DNA of 64,000 bases from Pelagibacteraceae bacterium (GTDB lineage Bacteria; Pseudomonadota; Alphaproteobacteria; Pelagibacterales; Pelagibacteraceae), in contig VTPO01000001.1 of the NCBI GenBank assembly GCA_008638205.1, forward strand, positions 124,001-188,000, in the 5' to 3' direction. The position numbers and the translations under genes were made by a program. How positions within the stretch are numbered: position 1 is the first letter of the stretch; each line of letters starts with the position of its first letter. Below the pieces are notes generated by a model. The model did no database searches, was not told the DNA's origin, and saw only the letters and a list, made by a program, of their open reading frames with translations. Positions 27,031 through 35,414 of the stretch are shown here, in pieces.

Positions 27031-28506
27031 ATGGAAGCAATTTTAAAAGGACTAGGACTATTACTGGAGTGGCAAAATATTTTATTAATTTTCGGAGGAG
27101 TGTTTATTGGGGTTTTGGTGGGTGCGTTACCTGGCTTAAGTTCTCCAATGGCCATTGCTCTTCTTATGCCTTTTACTATTAGTTTAGATCCGGTAGCTTC
27201 TATTGCTATGATGGCAGCTCTTTACTGTGCTGGAACATTTGGCGGATCTATTACAGCCATATTAATTAATGCACCCGGTGCTCCACCTGCAGTTGCGACT
27301 GCATTTGACGGATATCCGATGGCAAGAAACGGAGAACCTGGAAGGGCATTAGGACTTGCTGCAGTTGCTAGCGTTTTTGGTGGTATTTTTAGTTTAATTA
27401 TTTTTATAGCTGCAACTCCTTTATTAGCAGAAATTGCTTTAAGTTTTGGCCCAGTAGAATATTTTGGCTTGTCTATTTTTGCATTGTCTATGTTGGCTTC
27501 TATGAGTGGAAAATCCTCTATTAGAAACCTAATAGCAGGATGTATTGGAGTATTGATCTCAACAGTGGGTGTCCATTTAGCAACTGGTGTAGAACGTTTT
27601 GATTTTGGTGTTTCTGAATTAACAGAAGGTATTCATTTTGTACCTGTATTAATTGGGCTGTTTGCAATGTCAGAATTGTTAACTCAATCTTCAACATTAC
27701 AAGATGCGGTTAGAGTAATGTCAGCAAAGTCATTGAAGCTACCAACTTTTGCAGAGTTAAAAAAATTAAAAAATCTGATTTTAAGGTCTTCGGGTTTAGG
27801 AACTTTTATAGGAATTTTACCAGCAGAGGGTTCAACCGTAGCTGCCATGATGGGTTACAATGAAGCTAAAAGATGGTCTAAAACTCCAGAAAAATTTGGT
27901 ACAGGACATGATGAGGGTATTGTGGGTCCGGAAGCTGCAAACAATGCAGCGGCAGGTGGAGCAATGGTTCCAACTCTTGCCTTGGGTATTCCTGGAAGCG
28001 GAACTACTGCATTAATTTTAGCAGCTTTAGTGATGCATGGATTTAGACCTGGTCCTTACTTAATTACAGAAACACCAGAACTAGTTTATGCTATCTTCGG
28101 AGCTATGCTTATTGCAAACTTTGCCTTTTTGGGAATTGGACTTGCAGGAGCAAGATTTTTCTCTTTGGTTACCTTTATACCAAAAAGATTTTTATGGCCT
28201 TCTGTTTTCATTTTTTCTCTAATAGGATCTTATGCTTACAGCTCAGCTTTTTTCGATGTGTGGGTTATGTTAATCTCAGGTATCGTTGGCTTCTTTATGA
28301 TGAGACACGGTTTTTCTCCAGCTCCATTAGTAATGGGTCTTATTTTAGGACCTTTGGTAGAAGAAACGTTTACTCAAGCGATGGTTATTCATGACAGTAG
28401 CTTCTTTCAGTTCTTTGAAAGTGGTGTCTTTCTTGTCTTTATGGCTTTGACCGTCATAAGCTTAAGTAGTCCTTTTTGGCCAAAGATATTTAAGAAAAAA
28501 AAGTAA
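27031..28506 (+). CDS. tctA: TTT transporter large permease TctA, second system
   Basis: The 491 residues are standard for TctA. It carries 'GVLVGALPGLSSPMAIALLMPF', 'YCAGTFGGSITAILINAPGAPPAVATAFDG', 'GILPAEGSTVAAMMGYNEAKRWSK' and 'PTLALGIPGSGTTALILAAL', which are the duplicated conserved loops of the family, and ~10-12 membrane segments. With TctB and TctC it imports a carboxylate. The next gene, an SDR, starts 4 bp after its stop, and an MmgE/PrpD gene follows, so transporter and enzymes form one operon. Confidence 0.92.
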   Translation: MEAILKGLGLLLEWQNILLIFGGVFIGVLVGALPGLSSPMAIALLMPFTISLDPVASIAMMAALYCAGTFGGSITAILINAPGAPPAVATAFDGYPMARNGEPGRALGLAAVASVFGGIFSLIIFIAATPLLAEIALSFGPVEYFGLSIFALSMLASMSGKSSIRNLIAGCIGVLISTVGVHLATGVERFDFGVSELTEGIHFVPVLIGLFAMSELLTQSSTLQDAVRVMSAKSLKLPTFAELKKLKNLILRSSGLGTFIGILPAEGSTVAAMMGYNEAKRWSKTPEKFGTGHDEGIVGPEAANNAAAGGAMVPTLALGIPGSGTTALILAALVMHGFRPGPYLITETPELVYAIFGAMLIANFAFLGIGLAGARFFSLVTFIPKRFLWPSVFIFSLIGSYAYSSAFFDVWVMLISGIVGFFMMRHGFSPAPLVMGLILGPLVEETFTQAMVIHDSSFFQFFESGVFLVFMALTVISLSSPFWPKIFKKKK

Positions 28507-28510
28507 GCAA

Positions 28511-29272
28511 TTGAGCTCAAAAATATCTAACAAAGTAGCTGTTATAACCGGCGGAGCAAGAATGATAGGTCGTGCGACCGCCGTAAAACTTGCAAAACAA
28601 GACTTTGATATTTTAATACACACTGGAGGCAAAAGTTTAGAAGAAGCTAAAAAAACTTCTGAAATGATTTCTGATTTATCTAAAAAATGTGAGATAGTTA
28701 CAGGCGATCTTACTGATTTAAAAACCATCGAATCTATCAAAAATAAAGCTTACGAAATGGGCAATCCTTTGATCTTAATTAATAATGCAGGAATGCGTAT
28801 TCATGAAATTTTTGAAAAAATTATTTACGAAGACTGGAAAAAAATTATGACAGTTAATGTGGATGCTGCATTTCTATGCGCTCAGGCATTAATTGGCTCT
28901 ATGACAGATCACAAATGGGGAAGAGTAGTCAATATTGGAGGAATGTCTGCTCATATTGGAGCAAGGGAAAGAGCACATGTGGTTACTTCCAAAGCAGCTT
29001 TAGTTGGGCTGACCAAAGCCATCAGTATGGAATTTATTGAACGTGGAGTTACTTGTAACTGCGTAGTGCCAGGTTTTATTGAAGATTTCAATTCAGATGA
29101 AAATACCTTACGTGGTCATTGGTTAAAACATCCCCAAACACCAAATCTTGCATCTGGTAGATATGGAAATCCAGATGATGTTGCCGAAGTAATTTCTAAT
29201 TTATGCAAAGAAGAAGCTAATTACATTAATGGACAGGTGCTTCATGTAAATGGGGGAACTTACACACCATGA
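28511..29272 (+). CDS. Atypical SDR family protein, catalytic Ser and Tyr replaced
   Basis: The start is TTG at 28511, 4 bp after the tctA stop, giving 253 residues. Cofactor and structural motifs are present ('AVITGGARMIGRATAVKLA', 'ILINNAG', 'YINGQVLHVNGG'). In the active site, 'NIGGMSAHIGARERAHVVTSK' keeps the Lys, but Val occupies the Tyr position (four before Lys) and Gly the usual Ser position 17 before Lys. A simple oxidoreductase mechanism is therefore doubtful. It overlaps the following MmgE/PrpD gene by 4 bp (ATGA), so the two products probably work together on the acid brought in by this TTT system. Confidence 0.8.
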   Translation: MSSKISNKVAVITGGARMIGRATAVKLAKQDFDILIHTGGKSLEEAKKTSEMISDLSKKCEIVTGDLTDLKTIESIKNKAYEMGNPLILINNAGMRIHEIFEKIIYEDWKKIMTVNVDAAFLCAQALIGSMTDHKWGRVVNIGGMSAHIGARERAHVVTSKAALVGLTKAISMEFIERGVTCNCVVPGFIEDFNSDENTLRGHWLKHPQTPNLASGRYGNPDDVAEVISNLCKEEANYINGQVLHVNGGTYTP

Positions 29273-30627
29273 CCATTTATGCAGAGGAATTTTCAGGCTG
29301 GGCAACTAAATTAGAAACTCAAGATATCCCATCTGATATTCAAGAAGTATTAAGTTTTTTAGTTAAAGACATTTCGGGAGTAATTGTTGCCGCAAGAAAT
29401 GAAGACTATATTCAAAGTTTAATTAAGACCTATAGCAATACAGGAAATATAATTGCACTAGGGCACAAAAATGTTTTTGATGTTTTTTCCTCATCTATTA
29501 TTTGTGGAACTGCAGCACACGGAGAAGATTTTGACGATACGTTTGAAGGAAACCCTATGCATGTTGGAGCAACTATGGTTTCTACTTTTTTATCTGCTGG
29601 GCAATTTTTTAAACTCAACGGAGAACAAATTTTAAAAGGAATAGCTATTGGTGCTGAGTTAATATGCAGAATGGCATTGGTATCTCCTACAGCAATGCAC
29701 AAACAAGGTTTTCACCCCACATCTATTTGTAGTGTATTTGGAGCAACCGCTGGATTGGGAGCGGTACTTGGATTGAATCAAAAACAATTATCTTCTGCCC
29801 TGGGTGTTGCGGGCAGCATGTCATCTGGAATTATTGAATACTTAGCAGAAGGAACATGGACAAAAAGAATACACCCTGGTTGGGCTGCAAGCTCTGGAAT
29901 TCACGCAGCTTTATTAGGAAGGTCTGATTTTTTGGGACCAAGAACTGTATTTGAGGGAGCACATGGTTTTTTTAAAGCTTTTACCATTAAAGAAATTGAA
30001 AAAGATTTTTCTCATTTAATAGAAGGTTTGGGTACTAGGTGGGAATGTAAAAATTTAGCCTTTAAGCCTTATGCTTGTGGAACTATGGCACAACCGTTCG
30101 TAGACTGCGCAATACAATTAAAAAAACAGATAAGTGATTTGTCTCAAATTAAATCTATCAAAGCAAAAGTAGGTGAGGGAACGGTTCACCGACTATGGGA
30201 ACCAAGAGCCGAAAAAAATAATCCATCCACTCCATACTCTGCAAAATTTTCTGTTCCTTATTGCGTAGGAGTAGCACTTGTTAAAGGCGGGGCTGGTTTA
30301 GAAGAATTCACCGAAATTAATATTAAAAATCCAGAGATTTTAAAAATAGCTAATTTAATGACTTATGAAATTGACCCTAATGATGAATATCCAAAAAACT
30401 ATACTGGAACTTTAATTGTAGAGACGGTAGATGGAAAAACAATTGAAGCAAAACAGCCTTGTTTTAGAGGTGGAAAAAAACAACCATTAACTAAAGAAGA
30501 TTTTGACAGCAAGTTTAATAAAAATTTAAAATATGCAAAACTAAATGACGATCAGTCTAAGCAACTTGAGGAATTCACGAATTCTATCTTTGTTAATACT
30601 GACTTTTCAAAAATTAATTTATTTTAA
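29269..30627 (+). CDS. MmgE/PrpD family protein
   Basis: A 452-residue member with 'CGTAAHGEDFDDTFEGNPMHVGATMVSTFL', 'HKQGFHPTSICSVFGATAGLGAVLGL' and 'AEGTWTKRIHPGWAASSGIHAALL', which are the standard helical-domain motifs. The C-terminal domain ends with 'QPCFRGGKKQPLTKEDF'. It is the last enzyme of the TTT-SDR-MmgE operon; the start codon overlaps the SDR stop. The family includes dehydratases, decarboxylases and isomerases of branched carboxylic acids; which of these applies cannot be told from sequence. A TauE/SafE exporter follows by 5 bp. Confidence 0.87.
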   Translation: MTIYAEEFSGWATKLETQDIPSDIQEVLSFLVKDISGVIVAARNEDYIQSLIKTYSNTGNIIALGHKNVFDVFSSSIICGTAAHGEDFDDTFEGNPMHVGATMVSTFLSAGQFFKLNGEQILKGIAIGAELICRMALVSPTAMHKQGFHPTSICSVFGATAGLGAVLGLNQKQLSSALGVAGSMSSGIIEYLAEGTWTKRIHPGWAASSGIHAALLGRSDFLGPRTVFEGAHGFFKAFTIKEIEKDFSHLIEGLGTRWECKNLAFKPYACGTMAQPFVDCAIQLKKQISDLSQIKSIKAKVGEGTVHRLWEPRAEKNNPSTPYSAKFSVPYCVGVALVKGGAGLEEFTEINIKNPEILKIANLMTYEIDPNDEYPKNYTGTLIVETVDGKTIEAKQPCFRGGKKQPLTKEDFDSKFNKNLKYAKLNDDQSKQLEEFTNSIFVNTDFSKINLF

Positions 30628-30632
30628 ATTAC

Positions 30633-31403
30633 ATGGAAAGCTTTGATCTTTATGCTTTCACTTCCAATCTTAGTTATCTTCACATAGGAATTCTTCTATT
30701 TGTTGCATTGCTTGCTTCTATTATTTCAGGAATTTCGGGGTATGGAGGAGGAATGACTTTGGGTATTCTTGTATCTCCATTTATTCCTATTAAGTTATTA
30801 GTTCCTTTAATGTCTGTTTTCGTTTTCTGCTCTAATGTATCAAGGATGTATTATTATCGAGACAGTATTTTTTGGAAAAAAGGTTTGTATTTTGCTCTAA
30901 TAGGCACTCCTTTTATAATTTTAGGAACAAATTTTTACGCAGGCGTTTCAGATAAAGTTTTGTATTTTTGTCTTGGTTTTGGTCTTGCTTTTGTAATCAT
31001 TGTGAGAAGAGTTTTTAAAAAAATTAATTTAACTATTGGTTGGTTTGGTTTGGCAGTTATGGCAGTCTTTTACGGAACGATCAGTGGTGTCATATTAGGC
31101 CCTGGAGCAGTGCTGCTAACAGCGTTGGCCTCTAATGGAATGGTAGGTTCAGCTATCATTGGAACAGATTCATTAATTACCTGCATCAATGTAATCATAA
31201 GGTTAGTTTCTTTTCGAAATCTGGGCTTATTAAATAACGATGCCTTATTGATTGGTAGTTCCATAGGAGTTGTTGCTATTTTAGGCTCTTATATAGCGAG
31301 AAAAATAGTAGATAAGCTTGGGGTTAAGTTACACACTTTAGTGATTGAGATTTGTATAATCTTAGGCGCAACTGTGATGATTTATCGTGCCCTTACCATT
31401 TAA
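30633..31403 (+). CDS. TauE/SafE family membrane transporter
   Basis: A 256-residue protein with ~8 hydrophobic segments. The repeated TauE/SafE motif appears as 'ASIISGISGYGGGMTLGILV' in the first half and 'AVFYGTISGVILGPGAVLLTAL' in the second. The family includes exporters or channels for sulfite, sulfoacetate and other small organic anions. It is 5 bp after the MmgE/PrpD gene, so it may export an anionic by-product of the operon. It overlaps a second TauE/SafE gene convergently by 11 bp. Confidence 0.87.
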   Translation: MESFDLYAFTSNLSYLHIGILLFVALLASIISGISGYGGGMTLGILVSPFIPIKLLVPLMSVFVFCSNVSRMYYYRDSIFWKKGLYFALIGTPFIILGTNFYAGVSDKVLYFCLGFGLAFVIIVRRVFKKINLTIGWFGLAVMAVFYGTISGVILGPGAVLLTALASNGMVGSAIIGTDSLITCINVIIRLVSFRNLGLLNNDALLIGSSIGVVAILGSYIARKIVDKLGVKLHTLVIEICIILGATVMIYRALTI

Positions 31404-32145
31404 GCGCATAGTCAACAATTAACCTTGTACTTGAAATTAATATAAGGGAATAAACTACGTTATAAAACATAGCTTCCTCAACCCTTTTTAAAATTTGATA
31501 TCCAACTAATATTCCCAATATTGAAGCAGGAAAAAATAATAAAGATTGTTTTAAAGTATCAGCACTTAAGAAAGACAAGTTTGTATAAAAGGGAAGTTTA
31601 ACTAAATTTAAAAATGTGAAAAAAATAACCCTAGTACCTACATAAATTTCTTTTTTAAGTCTTAAAGGAAGAAGATATATACTTGTAGGAGTTCCACCTG
31701 CATGAACACAAAAGCTTGCAAATCCAGCAACCGCAGAAGAAATGCCTCCTTTGATGATGGATCTTTTTAGTGGGACTATCTTTTTTCTCTTGAATATAAA
31801 ATAATGCGCAGTGAATCCAAATCCCATAACACCAATAAGCGCCTTCAAAAGCTCTTCACTAAAGTAAGTGTAGGTGAATGAGGCTATTACCACACCAGCA
31901 GCCCCACCTATCATTAAAAGTTTAATAGTTTTAGAATCGTAATATTTTCTAAATTTATAAAAAGCTACTAGGTCAGATAAAATAAGAATAGGTAGTATAA
32001 TCGCCAATGCCTGACTCAGTGGCATGACCACTGTCATTAAGGGAATCGAAATTAGGGCCATAGACCCTCCCAATCCAGACTTAGCAATTCCATAAAGCAT
32101 AATTGCAGGTATGGTGCATGCTAAATATATAGGATCAAATTCCAT
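31393..32145 (-). CDS. TauE/SafE family membrane transporter (second)
   Basis: A 250-residue protein with ~8 hydrophobic segments. 'AIMLYGIAKSGLGGSMALISIPLM' and 'SSAVAGFASFCVHAGGTPTSIYLLPL' are the two TauE/SafE repeats. It is oriented opposite to, and overlaps by 11 bp, the other TauE/SafE gene, but the two differ substantially in sequence, so this is not a recent inverted duplication. The substrate is unknown; family members move sulfite and related anions. Confidence 0.87.
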   Translation of the reverse strand: MEFDPIYLACTIPAIMLYGIAKSGLGGSMALISIPLMTVVMPLSQALAIILPILILSDLVAFYKFRKYYDSKTIKLLMIGGAAGVVIASFTYTYFSEELLKALIGVMGFGFTAHYFIFKRKKIVPLKRSIIKGGISSAVAGFASFCVHAGGTPTSIYLLPLRLKKEIYVGTRVIFFTFLNLVKLPFYTNLSFLSADTLKQSLLFFPASILGILVGYQILKRVEEAMFYNVVYSLILISSTRLIVDYALKW

Positions 32146-32225
32146 AAAATTATGACTTTATACAAGTTTGATATAATTATCAGTTTTTTTTAATTATTTA
32201 ACTTAAGATTAATATTTATGCTGCA

Positions 32226-32927
32226 CTAAGATTGGGGCAGATCAATTAACAGAACTTCGCTATCTTGGTTTGCTTGAATAGAAACTTCATTTAATTTTGT
32301 AATTTCAGCTCCATCTCCCTTTTTAAGCTCTACATCATTTATTTTGACAGAGCCATAGGAGCACAAAAGATATGCCTGTTCCTTGATAGCTTGTTGAATC
32401 ACTGTTCCTTGATTTAGTCTTCCAGCAAAAATAGTAGCATCTTGATATATTTTTAAGCTATTTGAATCGGGGTCGTTAAAACCTGTTACTAACGGTTTTA
32501 ATTGATCAGTAACTGGCTCTTTAGGAAATTCTTTAGCATCCCATCTTGGCTTCACATTTTTTTTATTAGGAAACATCCAAATTTGATAAAGACTGGTTTC
32601 CTCATCTTCCAAATTGTATTCCGAATGAGTAACTCCTGTTCCTGCAGACATTACTTGAACATCTCCTGCCGCAGTTCTTCCTTCATTACCCATATTATCC
32701 TTATGAGTAATAGCACCTTTTCTCACGTAAGTTATAATTTCCATATTGTCGTGAGGATGTGGAGCAAAGCCTTTTTGTGCGGCTACAATATCATCATTAA
32801 TAACACGCATTGGACCAAAGTTCATTCTGTTAGGGTCTTGATAGCTTGCAAAGCTAAAGTGATGTTTTGCTTTTAGCCATCCGTGGTCTGCACCACCTAA
32901 TTTTTCATAAGGAATTAGATTAATCAT
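32226..32927 (-). CDS. Pirin family protein (YhaK/quercetinase-type bicupin)
   Basis: The 233 residues match the YhaK subfamily of pirins. The N-terminal metal site is visible: 'HPHDNMEIITYVRKG' gives two His, and 'THSEYNLED' gives a His and a Glu. 'DNMGNEGRTAAGDVQVMSAG' between them is typical. Some pirins have quercetin 2,3-dioxygenase activity and others are regulatory; the physiological role here is unknown. It overlaps the azoreductase gene by 4 bp, so the pair is one operon, probably a redox or electrophile response unit. Confidence 0.87.
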   Translation of the reverse strand: MINLIPYEKLGGADHGWLKAKHHFSFASYQDPNRMNFGPMRVINDDIVAAQKGFAPHPHDNMEIITYVRKGAITHKDNMGNEGRTAAGDVQVMSAGTGVTHSEYNLEDEETSLYQIWMFPNKKNVKPRWDAKEFPKEPVTDQLKPLVTGFNDPDSNSLKIYQDATIFAGRLNQGTVIQQAIKEQAYLLCSYGSVKINDVELKKGDGAEITKLNEVSIQANQDSEVLLIDLPQS

Positions 32928-33490
32928 ATTTTACTAATTATTTCTTTTGCTTTTTTGAGATTATCATCATTAATAGCAAGCTGGTCTGCTGCAATTATCT
33001 CAATATTTTTAATGCCTAGAAAATTTAATGCTTGTTTGAACCAAGGAGTACAAAAATCAACAGGACTTCCTACTGGCACTCCACCAGAAGTAACAACTAA
33101 ATAAACTTTCTTATTATCCTTAATCAATCCTACGGGTCCGCTTGCCTCGTATTGAAATGTTCTGCCTGCTCTAGCAATCAAATCAAACCAAGCTTTTACA
33201 GATGCTGGAGGACCAAAATTGTAAATAGGAACCGAAATAACAACCACATTCGATTCTAGCAACTCATCTACCAATTCATCAGAAAATTTAAACAACTTAC
33301 GGTCTTCTTCTGTCCGTTCTTCTTCCGGGATAATAAAGCCTGCACCTTTAATTCCATCTACAAAGGGTATGTTTTGAGAAATGTCTCTATATTTTACATC
33401 TCCTTGCAATTTTTGAACCAATTCTTTTGCAAGCTTACGTGAAACAGAATTTTCTTTTCGAGCACTCGAGTCTAAATGTAATATATTCAT
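32924..33490 (-). CDS. azoR: FMN-dependent NAD(P)H azoreductase/quinone reductase
   Basis: A 188-residue flavodoxin-2 fold protein. 'ILHLDSSARKENSVSRKLA' is the FMN phosphate loop, 'VPIYNFGPPASVKAWFDLIARAGRTF' the flavin ring-contacting segment, and 'LVVTSGG' a later loop. These enzymes reduce quinones and azo compounds with two electrons, protecting from quinone stress. It is the first gene of the azoR-pirin pair and diverges from the homocysteine methyltransferase across ~160 bp of very AT-rich DNA in which I see no clear riboswitch. Confidence 0.87.
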   Translation of the reverse strand: MNILHLDSSARKENSVSRKLAKELVQKLQGDVKYRDISQNIPFVDGIKGAGFIIPEEERTEEDRKLFKFSDELVDELLESNVVVISVPIYNFGPPASVKAWFDLIARAGRTFQYEASGPVGLIKDNKKVYLVVTSGGVPVGSPVDFCTPWFKQALNFLGIKNIEIIAADQLAINDDNLKKAKEIISKI

Positions 33491-33652
33491 AATATCTAAA
33501 GATATAGTCTTAATTAAATAATTTTCAAGAATATAAAAAAATTAACCTATCAATAATTTAGGATAGATTTTTAAATTAAAAAATATATTAACCATTCTTA
33601 GCAACGGTATTAATAATTTTTAAATTTGTATTAATTTTAACAACAGACTATT

Positions 33653-34543
33653 TTGGATAAAAATTTTTTTAGCACCACTAGAATTCTTGATGGAGGAATG
33701 GGCCAGGAATTATTGAACAGGGGAGTAAAGCCAGAAGGAACTCTATGGGGAGCAACAGCATTACTTCACAAAAAGTATCACAAAATAATAGTTGATACCC
33801 ATCTAGATTTTATTAAAGCAGGAGCGGAAGTTATTATAACCAACAGTTTTGGAAGCAGAAAAAGAAGAATGATAGAGAATGGAGTGCTTTCCAAATTTAA
33901 GTCTGCAAATAAAATGGCAGGAATTTTAGCAAAAAAAGCAGTGCTAAAATCGAAAAAAAAAGTTTTGATAGCTGGAAGCTTACCACCACAACATTTTACT
34001 TACTTTTCAGATATGGGAACTGATTTGAAGTTAATTAAAAAATATTTTTATGATCAAGCAAAAATTCTCAACCCTTATGTTGATTTTTTTTACCTAGATG
34101 TAATGAGTAGCTTTAAGGAGTGCGAAATAGCAATCACAGCCATCGCGCCATTAAAGAAAGATTTCTTGGTAGGAATTCATATTCGAAAGGAAGAAAAATT
34201 ACCTTCAGGAGAGGATTTTCTTTCTGTAGTTAAAAAACTTTCAAAATTAAATCCATTGGGCGTTGTAGTGGCCTGTGTATCTGTAGAGCATTTGGAGCCC
34301 CTAATAAAAAAAATTTCAAAAATGAAAGTACCTTTTGGTTTTAAGATCAATGCTTTTCAGCATATTCCTGCTGGATGGAAGCCAGACTCAAACAACCCCA
34401 ATGTAAAACTTGGAAAAAGAAAAGATTTAACTCCTGCTACCTTTTATTCTATATCAAAAAAAATACATGAAGCAGGAGCGACTATATTAGGTGGATGTTG
34501 TGAGATTACACCTAAGCACATTGCTAGGTTGAAAAAAATTTAA
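33653..34543 (+). CDS. Homocysteine S-methyltransferase family protein
   Basis: The start is TTG at 33653 and the protein has 296 residues. 'ILDGGMGQELLNRG' at the N-terminus and 'GATILGGCCEITPKHIARL' at the C-terminus are the homocysteine-binding domain signatures; the latter supplies two zinc-binding Cys, and a third lies in 'GVVVACVSVE'. The family transfers methyl from S-methylmethionine, betaine or SAM to homocysteine. The single-domain length fits MmuM or a BHMT-like enzyme; the methyl donor cannot be decided. It ends overlapping the convergent ccmD by 4 bp. Confidence 0.85.
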   Translation: MDKNFFSTTRILDGGMGQELLNRGVKPEGTLWGATALLHKKYHKIIVDTHLDFIKAGAEVIITNSFGSRKRRMIENGVLSKFKSANKMAGILAKKAVLKSKKKVLIAGSLPPQHFTYFSDMGTDLKLIKKYFYDQAKILNPYVDFFYLDVMSSFKECEIAITAIAPLKKDFLVGIHIRKEEKLPSGEDFLSVVKKLSKLNPLGVVVACVSVEHLEPLIKKISKMKVPFGFKINAFQHIPAGWKPDSNNPNVKLGKRKDLTPATFYSISKKIHEAGATILGGCCEITPKHIARLKKI

Positions 34544-34722
34544 ATTTCTTGAGGTAAAGACTGAACTTCTGTTTGTCTACTAGTTTTCTTTTCGAGACTA
34601 GTTGCAAGTTTAGAATATTCTTTGGTAGTTTTGTAAAAAAGAATAGATGTTAAGCCTAATGCTATAGCGTAAGAGCTCCATACAAAGATAGCATGTCCAC
34701 CCATATTTAAAAATTCAATCAT
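34540..34722 (-). CDS. ccmD: Heme exporter protein CcmD (solitary)
   Basis: A 60-residue protein with 'MIEFLNMGGHAIFVWSSYAIALGLTSILF': a short N-terminus with the MGG..FVW..Y pattern of CcmD, one membrane helix, then a charged cytoplasmic tail. CcmD releases holo-CcmE from the CcmABC heme-handling complex in cytochrome c maturation. ccmA, ccmB and ccmC are usually adjacent but are absent here on both sides, so this copy is detached from its normal operon. Confidence 0.75.
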   Translation of the reverse strand: MIEFLNMGGHAIFVWSSYAIALGLTSILFYKTTKEYSKLATSLEKKTSRQTEVQSLPQEI

Positions 34723-34804
34723 TAAGCCTTTATAACTAATTTCATAGGCAATTTACAACAAAAAAATAGATTGTGCGTATCTTTTAAAAAAGATCATTTT
34801 TTTA

Positions 34805-35410
34805 TTACAAATCAATAAATTTTCTTATTTCTTTGTCTAAATCTTCTGGTTTTTGTAGTTGAATAGTTTTTATCCCTACCTGTTCAGCCCCTTTAGTGTT
34901 TTCAATTTTATCATCAATAAATAAAGATTCTTCAGGGTTAAGATTAAATTTTTTTATCGCAAGCTGATAAATTTTTATATCTGGCTTGGCTAAGCCAACA
35001 TCACCTGAGATAATTCTATCATCAAATTCATCTAGAAAACTATTTTGCAATCTATATTTTTCAAACTGATCTCCTGGAAAATTGCTAAGCAAGTAGATTG
35101 GATAGCCTTTTTGCTTAAGTTTTAAAGCTAAATCCACGTTTTCTTGGTGAACGCTATCTATCATTTCTAGAAATCTTCCATAAAAAGCTTCTATTGCTTC
35201 TTTGTATTCGGGATGTTTTTTTATTACAGGCTTAGCTGCTTTGGAGGTATCGTAAATTAAATCTTGTTGAATATGCCACTCCCAAGTACAAATATTTTTT
35301 AAAAAAAAGTCTACTTTTTCCTCATCTTTAAGAATTTTAATAAATAAATTTCGTGGATTAAATTTAACCAACACCTGTCCAACATCGAAAATAACTTTTT
35401 GGATTGTCAT
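34805..35410 (-). CDS. HAD-superfamily hydrolase (subfamily IA)
   Basis: The 201 residues begin 'KVIFDVGQVLVKFNPRNL', a HAD motif I in which the first Asp is present but the usual second Asp (D-x-D) is Gly (DVG), as in several epoxide-hydrolase-like and YihX-type HADs. Motif II is 'LLSNFPG', and motifs III/IV are 'GLAKPDIKIYQLAI' and 'SLFIDDKIENTKGA'. It is likely a small-molecule phosphatase of the YihX type. It is the last gene of the hisI-2OG-DUF2237-HAD operon, 4 bp after the DUF2237 gene. Confidence 0.85.
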   Translation of the reverse strand: MTIQKVIFDVGQVLVKFNPRNLFIKILKDEEKVDFFLKNICTWEWHIQQDLIYDTSKAAKPVIKKHPEYKEAIEAFYGRFLEMIDSVHQENVDLALKLKQKGYPIYLLSNFPGDQFEKYRLQNSFLDEFDDRIISGDVGLAKPDIKIYQLAIKKFNLNPEESLFIDDKIENTKGAEQVGIKTIQLQKPEDLDKEIRKFIDL

Positions 35411-35414
35411 GGTT

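Noticed and set aside
1212-31403. Reading the island as a standard methylcitrate cycle operon
   Set aside because: PrpD, AcnD-like and PrpF are present, but PrpC and PrpB are not, and TcuA, TTT transporters and the IDH-type enzyme are not part of that cycle.
33491-33652. Possible SAM-type riboswitch before the homocysteine methyltransferase
   Set aside because: SAM-V/SAM-II riboswitches are known near methionine genes in related marine bacteria, so I looked, but found no convincing conserved core or pseudoknot in this very AT-rich spacer.
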